DNA from: Leishmania martiniquensis
Taxonomy: Eukaryota; Euglenozoa; Kinetoplastea; Trypanosomatida; Trypanosomatidae
Assembly (NCBI RefSeq): GCF_017916325.1
Contig: NC_090150.1
Location: 267,436 to 331,435 of the forward strand
Direction of reading: 5' to 3'
Length of the DNA stretch: 64,000 nucleotides
Position numbers and translations under genes: made by a program. This document shows, piece by piece, positions 1 through 10,997 of the stretch (its first letter is position 1; each line of letters starts with the position of its first letter). The notes under the pieces were generated by a model, which was not told the origin of the DNA, did no database searches, and was given only the letters and a program-made list of their open reading frames with translations.

Positions 1-84
1 TAAAGCGCCACTCCTCTCTGCCTGTGTGTCTGTGTCTCTCGGCCGGATCAGAGGGTAGTGGGAGGCTGTTGGCCCAGAGGCCAC
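1..84 (+). other. 5' leader region of the first gene
   Basis: Short CT/TG-rich stretch running to the first in-frame ATG at 85. It contains several AG dinucleotides that could serve as trans-splice acceptors. The upstream neighbour lies outside the window. Confidence 0.4.
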
Positions 85-1860
85 ATGTCTCTCGATTCAC
101 CTCGCACCTCCTCCGCCTCGTCTGAGGCTCTTCTCGCTGCCTGCACAGCTGAAGCTCAACAGCTGCGCGATGCCCTGCGTGAGGTGGCTCTCCGCGAAGC
201 GGGAGGGGCGCCCGGTGCGGTTCTGGAAGGCAAGTATCTCGCCTTAGTAAAAACATGCAAGTCCCTCAACGTGCAACTCGCGACAACTCAGCAGCAGCTG
301 ACGGCGGCGCGGAACGCGCTCCAGGCGGAGCAGGAAAAGACGCAGCGGTTGGCAGCCGCCGTCAAGGTCTCCTTGCTTGGTGCCCGGGCAGCGAAGACCG
401 ACTCCAAGTCGTCGGCACGGACGGCTCACCTAGACGGCAGCGGTGATAACGTTGGCGGCAGCAAGAGCAGCGGTGCGGAAGGCAGCGGGGGAGCAGCGCC
501 AGCCTCGTCCGCGGCTGTCGCGCGCGTGTATGACCAGCTGCATCTGAAGGAAATCGCCATGGCCGAGATGCAGCGAGAGAACGCTGCTCTGCGCACCCTC
601 ATCCAACGCGAAGTCGGGCTGCGTGACGACAAAATGGACGTTGACAGTCTTCTACGCCGCGCGGCCTCCGCCTTGGGCAGCAACGGTGGGTCAGCGGCAA
701 CTACTGTTGGAAGTAAGGCAGCCTGCGGCTCGGACGGGGGCGGCTGGCGTGGTCGCGCGGAGGAGATTGTGCTCCTCAAGGGTCAGCTCAAGGATGCGCA
801 GCGCGAGTTGGACAAAGTAGCGGCGGCGCAGGGCAGCCACGGCGGAGGCGAGGACGACGTGGAAACAAGGACGGAGCCGCTTTCGCTTCCCGACTCCGTC
901 CGCGCTTTCCTTGGCGCAGGTGCCGATCCCGCGGCCGAGGCCCGGTCGGTGGCAACCACCACCACCGTGCAGACGCGTCGGCCACACCACGATGTCGACG
1001 ACGACGCACGCGATCGACTGAATGCCATGCAGCAGCAGCGGGCAGCTCAGCTGCGCCAGCTCACTGCGGATCTCGCCCAGCAGCAGGCTCAACTGAACGA
1101 GGAGCGAATGAAGTCGTCTGCGCTGCAGGCGCGGGTGAAGACGATGAGCTCAGAGCTGAAGACGCTTCGCAGCTATGTGGACACCATTCTCGAGAAGAGC
1201 AGCACAGACAATGAGCTTGTGGAGGCATACAAGACGGAGCTGAAGCACGCTCACGAGGAGGCGCGTGAGTGGAAACGGGCAGCGGCGGACGCTCTGAATC
1301 GAGTACGCAACGATGGCGACGAGACGAGGACCACCTTTACTGTCAGTGGCATGCGTAATGGGCTCAATCACGCAGCAGCAGCAACGGCGCGTCTGTCTCC
1401 GTATCGAAAGGCCGCCAGGGACGAGAGGGCTGTCGACGCCGGTGGTGATGCTGCAGAGAAGGCTTGTGGGGCGCAACTTTCGTTGCCGCCGTCACAGCTA
1501 CCGAAGTCCTTCTCCAGCTCCCTGTACGAGTGGGTGTGCCAGGCGTGTGACGAGGCACCGCAAGAGGTGGAGCAAGAAAACACCCAACCGGCCGTTTCCG
1601 CCTCCGCGAAGGCGTTGGCAGCGGTGCTGCGGCACGCCTTTCAGTATGCCTTGCTGGTCGAGCGGCATACTGCAACAGAAGCCGAGTCGGCGCTCGCTGG
1701 CACAGACAGCAATAGCGCCGAGAGCGTCTTGCTCAAGGAGAACACCGCGCTGAAGAAGCGCATCCGCGCAATTTCGGAGCTGATGGAGAAGGAGCTGCAG
1801 GCGCAGCGAGTGTTGTGGGCGGCCGCCAACGCCGGCGCGAAACCGTCGACGGTATCGTGA
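85..1860 (+). CDS. Coiled-coil hypothetical protein (591 aa)
   Basis: The first ATG of a long open frame is at 85 and the stop is TGA at 1858-1860. The product is hydrophilic with no signal peptide or membrane segment. Heptad-rich, Q/E/R/L-rich segments suggest coiled coils at about residues 27-105, 150-200, 310-415 and 550-585, separated by Gly/Ser/Ala-rich linkers. A short, more ordered patch around residues 475-535 holds several aromatic and Cys residues (for example YEWVCQACDE and LRHAFQYALLVERH). Proteins of this build in trypanosomatids are often cytoskeletal, basal-body or flagellar, but that is inference and no named family was recognised. Codon use, with strong G/C third positions, matches its neighbours. 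Confidence 0.88.
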   Translation: MSLDSPRTSSASSEALLAACTAEAQQLRDALREVALREAGGAPGAVLEGKYLALVKTCKSLNVQLATTQQQLTAARNALQAEQEKTQRLAAAVKVSLLGARAAKTDSKSSARTAHLDGSGDNVGGSKSSGAEGSGGAAPASSAAVARVYDQLHLKEIAMAEMQRENAALRTLIQREVGLRDDKMDVDSLLRRAASALGSNGGSAATTVGSKAACGSDGGGWRGRAEEIVLLKGQLKDAQRELDKVAAAQGSHGGGEDDVETRTEPLSLPDSVRAFLGAGADPAAEARSVATTTTVQTRRPHHDVDDDARDRLNAMQQQRAAQLRQLTADLAQQQAQLNEERMKSSALQARVKTMSSELKTLRSYVDTILEKSSTDNELVEAYKTELKHAHEEAREWKRAAADALNRVRNDGDETRTTFTVSGMRNGLNHAAAATARLSPYRKAARDERAVDAGGDAAEKACGAQLSLPPSQLPKSFSSSLYEWVCQACDEAPQEVEQENTQPAVSASAKALAAVLRHAFQYALLVERHTATEAESALAGTDSNSAESVLLKENTALKKRIRAISELMEKELQAQRVLWAAANAGAKPSTVS

Positions 1861-3823
1861 AAAATAGAGAGACCGTGTTACCCTCCCCGCTTGCGTACGC
1901 TGGCACTCGTCGCCGGCGCTGCTCTCTTTTCGTGCCGTGACTGCTGCCGCAACGGTACGAACACCGTGCAGGGTTTATTGGCGGTGTGATGCATCCGTAA
2001 CTTTTCCTCCATCGTCCTTTCGGCCCTCCCCCCACCCCACACACATACTCACAATTTTCGCAGGGTGTGTGTGTGGGGGGAGGGGGGCCATCGCGTTGTC
2101 ATCACCGTTTTCGCTTTAGTGTGGACTGCTTCCCTTTTTGAGCTTTCCGACCCACCCACCGCCCACACCTCTGCACGCTCGAGCGCGTCGCTCGCCATGG
2201 CGGCGACGAGAGCACAACGGCAGGGAAAGAGCGGGAGAAAAAAGAGACGCCCGGCAGAGCGGCACCGCTATGGTGCATCCCCTTAGTCGAATGGTTCTTC
2301 AGCGCACATCGCCCCTTCTCCTCCTCCCCCCTTCCCCTTCCCCTTCCCTCCCTCCCTCCCTGGCCTCCCCCTCCTCGCTCTCACCGGCATCTTCACTGCC
2401 CGTCCATTTCTATTGGTCATACACTGGTCGCTTCTGCCAGCGCTGCTGTTCGTGATGACAGCTGTGCGGAGCTACAGCTCAGCCCTTTCTGCGTTGCCAC
2501 CGCTGCTGCTGCTGCACCTCTGACTCGCTCGCCGTCTGCAAGGCCCTAAACAACTGTGAGCATATATATATATATATATGCACGCACAAAAAAAACTGTA
2601 GGCATTACCTTCGTGCCTCATCGCGCGCGGAGCGAAAAAGAGCTCTCTGTCCATGGCGTCAGCCTCTTCGAGCGACGACTGCTGATCCCTCACCACTTGG
2701 TCTGTCTTCGCCTCTTCGGCGCTCCGTCAGACGTGCGCGGCAGACGTCGTCCTCCATCCCTCGAGCGCACTCGTATCCCATTTTATACCCGGCAATCGGC
2801 CCTTCTTTCCCACCACCTCTAACCTTCGCTCATCACTGCATAGCCTCCTGAGCATGCGTTGACAGGCTTTGGCATCACCTACACCGCCTCACGTCGTCTG
2901 TGTCATTCAACGCCCTCTCGCTCGCTCTCTCTCTGGTCCCCCTCCCACCCTCCTCTGTTGGCGCGCAGGCACATCTGCGGGTGTGCTGGGGTGAGCACCT
3001 GAATATTTTTATCTCCTCTGTCGTACGCCCTTTTGGTTTTGTTTTCGACTGCTCCTATTCTCTTCGTCATTGCTTGTCCCCTCCCCTCTGCCCTGGAATC
3101 TCAACGAAAACTCTCTGTCTTTGTGTGACCCTCTGCATATGTTTCCCCTCCCCCCTCCCCCTCCCTCCCACGCACCCCTTTTTACCACCCGATCTCGGTC
3201 TATCGCGCCCGCACGCTCGCCTTGTCCACACAAGCACGTGCTTCCCTTTTTTTACTCTCTCCCTCACACACACTTTCTGGTACGTGTCTTCTTTTTAGAT
3301 CGCCTCGTCCCTCTCCCTCTCCTCCTCCCTCCCCTCATCGTCCGCTCTCCTATACCGTGTTGCTGTTCGCTCATTGTCTTGCGCTCCGTCTTCTGAGGGG
3401 CGTGACGGACACACCCTCCTCTCTCACGCGTCCCTTTTGGTGCTCGTGGGCATCGCCGTCATCATCATCATATCTCTCTTTGACCCCGTTCGCACCCTAC
3501 GTGTCTGTATATTTGTGGGTGTGTCTTTGTCTCTGCTTCTATTTCGGCAGGACGCCTTCGCATATTCGTCGTTCCCCCTCCCCCTGATTTGCCTTACACA
3601 CACACATACAGGCGTCTTACGCACACATCGTCTTGTCCTCGCTCCACACGCAAGGGCGCGAGAGGACCGACGCCCTTCTTCTTCCAAGAGTCTTTGTTGC
3701 GGCCACGTAATTTCTTTTTTTTCTGCTCGCCCACCACTTCTCTGCGCTCGTCGTCACCGCCCCGCTGCGCGCATATCAAAGGCAGTGTCGTCGACCGACA
3801 CACTGAGGTCTCGACCAATCGCG
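1861..3823 (+). other. Intergenic region: 3'UTR and splice region
   Basis: No credible gene in about 2 kb. The first half is the 3'UTR of the coiled-coil gene, with a perfect (AT)9 tract at 2562-2579. The second half, from about 2900, is dominated by C/T-rich tracts and CA repeats typical of trypanosomatid trans-splicing and polyadenylation signals. Short open frames here are made of pyrimidine-derived Ser/Pro/Leu/Phe codons and are not considered genes. Confidence 0.6.
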
Positions 3824-4786
3824 ATGACCTCCTCCCTTTCAACCTTGCTGCCGGCTCCAATGCGACCCGCGCCATTCCTGCTGGTCACCCTTGCACTCCT
3901 CACGGTGTCGGCCCCAACAAGCGCCGTGGATGTGTCGTACCAGATTGCCGCGCATGCTTCGTCGGAGTGTTCCGCCCATGCCGACAACTTCCCTTACCTG
4001 CAGACAGCCATCGATTGCCCCCTTCACGGCCTCTGCTTTCAGCGCAAGCGCTGCTGCAGGAGAGCCGATGTGACGGGCCCTAGCACTTGCCTCGACGTCA
4101 CTGCGTTTTCGTGCGACACCGCGTCGGCGTGCGCCGATACGAGCTCTTGTCACCCCGAGACGCAGGACGGCGGTGCGTCACTCGTGTGCTGCCAGGAAGC
4201 GGCGTCCACGACGGAGGCCCCTGCCGTGACGCCACTCGACGGCGCAGGCCTAAGAGAGCCGATGCACAGAACGGCCTCGCTGCTGGTAGCGAGGTGCGAC
4301 GCCGAAACCTCGACGGCGTGCACGGTGGTGACGATGTTCGCGCCGATCATCCGCGCCTTCTGCCAGAATCCCATCCTCAACTGGTACACGGATGCGTATC
4401 TTAATGAAAACGCGCCGCGCATGTGCTGCCAGTACGCGGCCGGCCCCCTGGACAGCACGGGCGCCAAGCTCCCGAACGTCGGCAAGGTAGCGTGCGGTCT
4501 GGACGTACTGGACCTGCCTCGCACAGGCGAGTACCACTGCTCCTTGGATGTGCGTGCAGCCACCAACATCTGCTGTAATGGGCGTATTGAAGACGGCCCG
4601 AGCAGCAGCCACGGCAATCGCAGCGCTGCAGCACCTGGTGAGAAGCGCGCCTTTACATACATCAGCAGCGAGTGTCTTTTTCACCTTGAGTCGAACGGCA
4701 GCATCTCCTCATCGCTGGCAGCGTCGGTGGCTCAGCTGCTCACAGTAGCGCTGCTGTCGCTCATGGCCATGTACCTGTGTGTGTAG
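3824..4786 (+). CDS. Cysteine-rich secreted or GPI-anchored surface protein (320 aa)
   Basis: The start is the ATG at 3824, the only in-frame one that puts a signal peptide at the N-terminus (hydrophobic core at about residues 17-30, likely cleavage near residue 34). The mature part has more than 20 cysteines. Four vicinal Cys pairs at residues 77-78, 122-123, 201-202 and 250-251 each close a Cys-containing segment, suggesting two to four repeated disulfide-stabilised modules. N-glycosylation sequons occur at N265 and N291. The C-terminal 22 residues are hydrophobic with no basic tail, as in a GPI-addition signal, although a single membrane anchor is also possible. It is expected on the cell surface or in the secretory pathway. 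No named family was recognised; the CC-spaced pattern is the main feature to search with. Confidence 0.88.
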   Translation: MTSSLSTLLPAPMRPAPFLLVTLALLTVSAPTSAVDVSYQIAAHASSECSAHADNFPYLQTAIDCPLHGLCFQRKRCCRRADVTGPSTCLDVTAFSCDTASACADTSSCHPETQDGGASLVCCQEAASTTEAPAVTPLDGAGLREPMHRTASLLVARCDAETSTACTVVTMFAPIIRAFCQNPILNWYTDAYLNENAPRMCCQYAAGPLDSTGAKLPNVGKVACGLDVLDLPRTGEYHCSLDVRAATNICCNGRIEDGPSSSHGNRSAAAPGEKRAFTYISSECLFHLESNGSISSSLAASVAQLLTVALLSLMAMYLCV

Positions 4787-5047
4787 TGGGGGCATCTACC
4801 ACTCCTCCACCCTTCTTTTGTTTCTGTCGCCCCCTTTTTTCTATACCCGACTCGCGGAGAGGAGGGGAGGATGTCACCGCATCTCTCCCTGCACGTGGGA
4901 TCTCACGGGGTCCACCGCCACGTGTGCCTGCGGAGGCGGATGGGGGGAGGGGGAAGCCCCTGTTCCCCACCCCCACCCCTGTCAACGCCGAACCGCCTCT
5001 GGTGGTCACAGGTTCAAGCACCTACAAGGAATAGTACATGAGAAGTT
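4787..5047 (+). other. Proximal 3'UTR of the Cys-rich protein gene
   Basis: GC-rich transcribed spacer between the stop codon and the SIDER2-like repeat. No gene seen. Confidence 0.5.
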
Positions 5048-5433
5048 CATCACAACGGGTGTCGGCTGTGTGTGTGAGGTTGTGGACAGCTCTTCGTCGG
5101 GGAGGCCCGCGACAGCGAGGAGGCCTGCACCATCTATATGATGGGCGAAGTGTCAACGTGACTCGGACGCATCTCAGGCGGTCCTCTACTCTGGTGAGTG
5201 GCGGAGAGAGAGCTGGAGCCTCCCCAACAGAGGTGCGCACCACATGGCGACCGGCGGGGCGGATGGGCGGGGCCGAGTAGTGATGCAGAGACCGTGCTGC
5301 GATGGCGGAGTCGGCGCATCACTGCAGCGTGTGTCTCTCTCACCCGCCCCTTGCGTGCCACCACGCGGCGCTTGGGGCCCTGCGTGTGTGTGTGTGTGTG
5401 TGTGGCGAGGAAGTGTTTCAGCGCCTCCATCGG
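5048..5433 (+). repeat. SIDER2-like short interspersed repeat, copy A
   Basis: This 386-bp segment is repeated in the same orientation at 17452-17837 with a single mismatch that I could find (ccatctatatg versus ccatccatatg). Both copies lie in the 3'UTR of an unrelated gene, are non-coding and end in a (GT)n stretch followed by a short unique tail. Leishmania genomes carry many truncated retroposons of this size (SIDER1/SIDER2) in 3'UTRs, where some control mRNA decay or translation. The assignment to SIDER2 rests on size, position and dispersal, not on a database match. Confidence 0.7.
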
Positions 5434-6869
5434 AGGAGGGGGGCTCAGAGTGGAAATGAAGCGGAGGAGGGCGCGTCTGTTGTCTTCCGTTTCCAAATGG
5501 ATACGACTCTTTTTGTGCGGCTGCGCGGAAGCACATTTGTGCGGCTGTGGCATGGCGGAAGCCGGGCGGTAGCAACAGTAGCCGCACCTTTATGCTGCCG
5601 AAGCTCTGGGGCTCTCTGTGGCCGAGCACCACACTACCGTCGTTGCGGCCGTCCGCTTGCGTTCCGCACGTCTCCTACTCTTCCGCTGACTGACTTGCGT
5701 TATTTTACGCAAAGGCCTTTGCCACATAGCATCTCGGCGACGCCGCGTGCGGCATCGGTGTTGTAAAGGGGCAGAGGGAGCGGGAGGGAGGGGGGAGGGG
5801 GAACAGCACTCACTTAACAGGGACAGAGTGGCACCTGCGTCTGCCTTCTCGAGGGCACATCGCCGGTACTGCCTCCTCCCCGCCCGCACGGCAATGAGAC
5901 TCGTCTCTCTTCATGTAGCACACCATCATGGCACCAATCCTCGTGCTCACATTTTGCCGAGCCGCCGCTGGTTGCCTTGTCTCCGTCTCTGTCTGGCAAT
6001 GAAAAGCTGAATGAAAGAGTTGACTGCGCAGAGGTCGCGGCTTGCCTAGCGCTGCAGATATGCTGCTGCGTTCTGTCACTCGGTACCTTTTTTCTTTGGG
6101 TGGGTGGGGAGGGGCGCACTCGTGGTCCCTCTAAGACAGTGCGCGCACACCATCGTTTGGGAGCAGAGGGAAGGAGGCAGCGGGAACGAGTCGGGCGTCC
6201 CTGCTTGCTCTGCGCTTTGCGGCGCAACAGGGAAGGGGAAAGGGGTCGCAGAGGCACGAACTCGCTGGCCGCTCAAGCAGGAGAGAGAGATGCTCAGCGC
6301 ACACCCCTGCCCCCCCGCCACCGGACACGCGCACACCACTCGACTCTCTTCCTCCAGCCCTCCTCAGAGCGTCTCCTCTGCCTCTTTCCCTCCCTCCCTT
6401 CCCCCAACCCTCTCTTCCCCCATGCCCCGCAGCCAAACACGCGCGTCAGCCGGCAGGTCATACACGCGGAGAGACACCTTACTCGTCACCATCCCTCCCT
6501 CTTTGCTCCCTCTCTCTGTCTGTGTGTCGGTGTGTGTTCGGGAGGTGGGTCTTTCCTCAACAGTAACAGTCACCAGAGGGAAAACGCATCTGCAGTTGAT
6601 TGTGCGCTTGTGTGTGTGTGTGTGTGTGCCTTCGCATTCCGTGCTCGCCTCGGCCTGTGCTCTGTACCTCTGGCCTCAGCATCCATCCTCGTCCCACCCT
6701 CCCCTTTGTGCTTTTAAGAGGGAGAAGGGTGAAGGGCCCTTACGGACGAGCGCGCGTTCCTGTCGAGAGAGACAGAGAGAGATAAAGGCGACGACGTACG
6801 CCGCAGCAAAGCTGAGGGAGTCTGCATGCACCGAGAGAAGAGAGAAACTGACTGTCTGTGTGTGCGACG
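5434..6869 (+). other. Intergenic region upstream of the signal peptidase subunit gene
   Basis: Continuation of the 3'UTR after the SIDER2-like repeat, then a pyrimidine-rich stretch (about 6340-6720) with (TG)n at 6607-6628, which is the probable trans-splicing region of the next gene. Open frames of 246 and 338 residues cross this area but consist of UTR-type low-complexity translation and are not accepted as genes. Confidence 0.55.
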
Positions 6870-7829
6870 ATGCATTCAATTCGTCAGCGTCTCTGCGATA
6901 TTTGTGCATCCGCCATCTCGGCGCTTCTCCTCGCCGCACTCCTCACGGCCGCCTCAACGATTTTGAGAGACCTGCTGCTGCGCCCGAGGCCAGTCGTGTC
7001 AGACGTGCGGGTGTCGAGCTCCTCGCCGCTGTACCGCGTGCGCAGCCCGACTTTGCTGTCGGCGAAGTCCCCTGGCACGGGCCTCTACTACCTCCCCCGC
7101 AACAGCAACGATGGGGATGAGGCCGCGGTACAGCAGCTGCCCTCCAACATTGTGCTGGTGGACGTGGAGGATCGCCCGGAGGACACTGCGGAAGATCGAA
7201 GCCGCAAGGAGTGGCAGCGCCAGCGCCTGCCGGACGGCGTCCAACTCGGCATCCGCACTACCGATCGCATCGTGCTGTATCTGTCCGGCTCCGTAGACTT
7301 TTCGCCCTGCTGGGACTGGAACACAAAGGCCATCTACGCCTCCTTCGTCGCACGCTTCTCGTCGCCGTCGGCGGTGGAAAACGAAGTTATCCTCCTTGAT
7401 GCGATTATACGCTCGGCGTCGCTTCCAGCGCAGCTGGCACGGCTGGCAGAGCTGCGTCGCCAAGAGCGGAGCGCCGCGCTGGTGGGAAGTGGCAACAACA
7501 GAGCAGCCGGGGCGGCGACGGCACTGTTGACAGACGCGGAGAGGCAGCAGCTTGCCTCCTTCGAGCAAACGCTGCGCCATGCCGAGCACGATCACCCCTC
7601 CGTGTACATTGACCACATCGACAAGCGGCTCGTGTTGAACAACTCGTTCAAGTACTTTGTGGACGCCTTTGATGACACCTCCCTCGGCGGCAACACGGTG
7701 GAGGTCGTGCTGCGCTACCAGGTAATGAGCTACTCTGGCTGGGCACCACTCCGAGAGGATGTGCTTGGACACCAGGTGAAAGTGCAGGTGCCAGAAAAAG
7801 GTGAGTCGAGAGAGTGGAAGCGCCAGTAA
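6870..7829 (+). CDS. SPCS3: Signal peptidase complex subunit 3 (SPC22/23 family), divergent
   Basis: The 319-aa product starts at the first ATG (6870). One N-terminal membrane segment (about residues 10-34) is followed by a lumenal domain. It matches the family in order: a VDFSPCWDWNTK motif (residues 142-153) corresponding to the conserved D-x-x-x-x-x-NWNTKQ region, then FVARFSSPSAVENEVILLD (159-177), and a C-terminal strand region with NSFKYFV and VEVVLRYQVMSYSGW. In other eukaryotes this subunit is an ER type II membrane protein of about 180 aa that stabilises the catalytic subunit removing signal peptides. Here the protein is much longer, with an acidic N-terminal extension (about 70-125) and an Ala/Arg/Gln-rich insertion (about 185-245) between conserved blocks. 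Family assignment is from motif recognition. Confidence 0.8.
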   Translation: MHSIRQRLCDICASAISALLLAALLTAASTILRDLLLRPRPVVSDVRVSSSSPLYRVRSPTLLSAKSPGTGLYYLPRNSNDGDEAAVQQLPSNIVLVDVEDRPEDTAEDRSRKEWQRQRLPDGVQLGIRTTDRIVLYLSGSVDFSPCWDWNTKAIYASFVARFSSPSAVENEVILLDAIIRSASLPAQLARLAELRRQERSAALVGSGNNRAAGAATALLTDAERQQLASFEQTLRHAEHDHPSVYIDHIDKRLVLNNSFKYFVDAFDDTSLGGNTVEVVLRYQVMSYSGWAPLREDVLGHQVKVQVPEKGESREWKRQ

Positions 7830-8398
7830 GATGAGAAGTCCCTGCCGCTCAGGGTAGCCTTCCCACGTTCGCACGGATTGAAAAATGGGCGGTTGTGGCG
7901 GAGGCGAAAAGGGGGACTGCGATAAGTTTGCTCGGCAGGAGCTGTGGCACAACCCGCCCTTTCGTTGCCTTTGTGTGTGTGTGTGTTCGCAACGGACTCT
8001 ATTGTAGTCACCCATCATGCCACCATCCACCGTACGAAATTTTCCTCAGTATATGCTCCCGTGAACGTGCGTGGGGGTCTCACCCGCGCTGGTGACGGCG
8101 CCGCGCTTTCCCCCTCTCCCTGGCCTCCTCTCGCGCTGTGTCGTGGCTGGCGCCTGTGAGCGGAGTGGATGCGTTTCTGCTTGCCTATTGGATCAGCTAT
8201 CTTTTCCCTTTCCCGTCCGTGTCACCCCCGCTTCCTGCTGGCCCCCGCTCCAGCCTCAAGGCCCTCATCAGCGCCATCGCCGGCCTTCCCGCGAGCAAAC
8301 CTCACACAGCGAAACAGCCGGCAGCGCCTTCATGGTGCTACCTCTCCGTCTCCGGCGCCTCCATTCCTCCTGCCCCCCCCACACACCCCAGACCGCCA
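7830..8398 (+). other. Short intergenic region
   Basis: A 569-bp spacer with a (GT)n run near 7974-7985 and a C/T-rich stretch at about 8100-8390 that would act as splice and polyadenylation signal. No gene seen. Confidence 0.55.
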
Positions 8399-9088
8399 AT
8401 GCCGTCGAAGAAAAAGGATTTCGTGTACTCCATCGACCCGGAGTTGTATGCGCGCTCGCGCGCGCCGGCTAAAACGATTGCCATGGGCATGAAGAGCTCC
8501 CACGCCTCCTCGCTCTGCTGGGTCGATCAGGTGCGTCGGGAGGAGCAGATTCGCGAGATGTGGGGTGCCACACACGACACAAAGCGCAGCCAAGAAAGGG
8601 TCACCCAAGCGGTGCAGCGGACGCGCGCCCGGGACGTGGCGCGGCACGAAGCCTATGTACACCCCGACAAGAACCCGGAGCTGTACAGCATTCTGTATAA
8701 AAGACCGCCTCCGTCGTCCTTGAGGGACTCGGCCGCAGCGGTGGCACCATCCTCGTCTCCCCAGCTGAGCACTGCTGCGATTGCGCCTACGGGGACTTGG
8801 AAAGGCCCCGTCGACCCAAGCGGCAGCGCATTTTCTCGCACAGCGCGCTCCACCACGCACGAATACCTTCAGGCTCGCTGCAGCCACCATACGTTGCAGG
8901 AGCGCTACCCGAATGGGCCGGCCACCGCCGCGCAGGCTGTGGGCTGGGCCACTTGCGCTCCGGCGGAGGCGTCGACGTCGCTGTCCGCGGCGCCACATGC
9001 GGTGCACCACCCGGCGCGCCATCGCCAGATCGGTGCCTATCGCAAACCTGAGGACGACGAGCATGCGCTGCTGCTCGGCTACGACTAG
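8399..9088 (+). CDS. Conserved-looking hypothetical protein (229 aa)
   Basis: The start is the only in-frame ATG (8399, MPSKKKDFVYSID); upstream in-frame sequence is pyrimidine-derived and lacks an ATG. The N-terminal half (about residues 1-105) is ordered and charged, with motifs such as SLCWVDQVRREEQIREMW and HPDKNPELYSILYKRP. The C-terminal half is Ala/Ser/Pro-rich with scattered His. No signal peptide, membrane segment or known domain is visible. The compact Trp/Tyr-rich motifs resemble small axonemal or flagellar proteins, but that is only an impression. It is a single gene between the SPC3 and the membrane-anchored protein genes. Confidence 0.82.
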   Translation: MPSKKKDFVYSIDPELYARSRAPAKTIAMGMKSSHASSLCWVDQVRREEQIREMWGATHDTKRSQERVTQAVQRTRARDVARHEAYVHPDKNPELYSILYKRPPPSSLRDSAAAVAPSSSPQLSTAAIAPTGTWKGPVDPSGSAFSRTARSTTHEYLQARCSHHTLQERYPNGPATAAQAVGWATCAPAEASTSLSAAPHAVHHPARHRQIGAYRKPEDDEHALLLGYD

Positions 9089-10997
9089 GTATTCAAATAG
9101 GCGTCGCAGGTAGCGGCGTGCGCCACGCAAGCCACTTCCCAGTCGAGGACACTCGTGAGGCGTCGCCCCACTGTCCCTCACCGTGTCGCGAGCGATCTGC
9201 CGAACTGTCGATGTGTGGGTGTACGGGGCCGTTTCCCCCCCAGTTGAGTCGCCGTGCCACAGCGCTCGTCTCCACGTAAGCACCCCTCCCCCTAGCCACC
9301 CGCTCCACTGCCCCCTTTCCCCTCGCTGCAGTCCCCCTGTCGCTCTTGAATCCTGCATGAGCCGCTCCTCCTCTCTCTCTTACACTCGGGAAGTGTGCAG
9401 CTCGGTGCCTGTACATATATGTATCACTGCTTCGTCCGCGATGTCCCATTAGCGCATCCAACACACATACACACACTGTCCAGGCGGGTGTATGCGCTTC
9501 TGCAAACACTCGGGCCCTCCTTTCCCGCCTCATACCCTCTCCGAGACGCTCGCACGTGTATTGATGTATGCGTGTGTTTGAGGGCGCCTTGTACGGCCAG
9601 CGCCATGAGCATACACATACACACACACACGCACCTCCTTGGAGGTGGCGCGTGGCATAGGCAAACGTCGTGCAGTGCGGGCCCTCCTCTGGGGGTCGCA
9701 TAGCTCTCGTGTGACGTGTGCAACACAAAGGGGGACGGCCCCGAGAAAATGGTCTGTGTGCATGCGTCTGCGCCTCTTCTCTTCTGCAGCGCACGCTCTA
9801 CTGCCTCCGCTTTCCTCCCCACCCCCTCTTCTCCTTGTTCCGCTGCTCATAAGCACAGCTACTCGTGGGCCGCGTCGATCTCGTCAAGCGAGCACGCGCA
9901 TTACGCCACCAGCACGCACGTAGGCGCCGCTGCTCTCCCCCCTTCGCACGGCTACACGCTCCTCACCCACACCCACAAACCGGCCCTCACTCTTTCTCTT
10001 CATAACTCGCTGTCTTCGCCCGCGCGTGTCCGGGAAGGAGCGACGGAGGACGAGGAGGGTGCTGTCGTTGCCGCTGTCACCGCCACAAGGCTCTGCACGC
10101 TCCGGCATATGTGTGCACGATGATATACGACGGCGTTCGCCTCTCTTCTTCCGAATATATTTTTCTCCCGTTATTTGTTTGGTGTGTGACCCCCGCCTCG
10201 CCCCCTCCCCTCCCACACACACATACGCCTCTTTCCTCGCTCGTGTCAGTGTGAGTGTGCTGCTTTGGTTTTCGTTGTGAGGTGCGGTGCAGCTCTTCCC
10301 CCCCTTCCCTCCCTCTTCCCACACCCCCCGCACACGTTTGGCAGGCAGGGAGGGTAGTCTACGCTCGACGTATACAGCGCATCCCGATCTGTGACCGCTT
10401 CCTCTCCCAGCCCGCCCTTTCTGACGCCCTTTGTGTGTGTGTGTGTGTGTGCGCGCCTCCCCATCCCCCACCCCTTTCTGCACACCCACCCGACTCCTTA
10501 TCGAGGGGAGGGGAGGGGGTGTGCTGGTCGGTGCGCCTTCGCCATTCCCTTCGCGCTTCCTCTTGAAGTCCATTTCGTGTGCGCGTCTGGGTTGAACGTG
10601 ACCCTCGCCCCCCCTCCTCCTTCGTTCACGCACGCACGCATCCCCCCTCCCGCCTCAGCGCCCCTCCACTCACCACCACCCACCGCTTTCTATTACACGA
10701 CAACGTTTGCACGCGCTCTCTTCTCCTTTTCACCGGCGTTGTGCTGCGCTGACGTTTGTCGCTGCGCCTCGACACTCCCCTGTTCATGCTGCTGCTTTGC
10801 TGGTTGAAGGGCGCACTTCGCTTTCTTCTCGCCTATTCCCGCCGCACTCTTGAAGTTGTACCCCCCCCTCTTCCCTCTTCCCTCTCACCTCCCTCCCGCT
10901 CGATACAAGCAGGCAGATATATATATATACTAGTGGAGTGTCTTCGTGTATCTGTGTCGTCCCTCTCTCTCCCCTCCCCTCCCTCTCGTTGTGCGTC
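9089..10997 (+). other. Intergenic region with CA/GT repeats
   Basis: About 1.9 kb without a credible gene. It holds several CA/GT microsatellites (9620-9640, 10431-10452), long C/T tracts from 10580 onward and an (AT)n tract at 10917-10929 just before the next gene. The final pyrimidine block and following AGs (10909-10935) are the likely trans-splice region of the next gene. Confidence 0.55.

Noticed and set aside
6104..7120. 338-codon + strand frame overlapping the signal peptidase subunit start
   Set aside because: Mostly UTR translation, and its end overlaps the start of the SPC22/23-type coding sequence in a different frame.
6999..9358. Minus-strand frames of 343 (6999-8030) and 342 (8330-9358) codons
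   Set aside because: Shadows antisense to the signal peptidase subunit and the 229-residue gene, caused by high GC at third positions.
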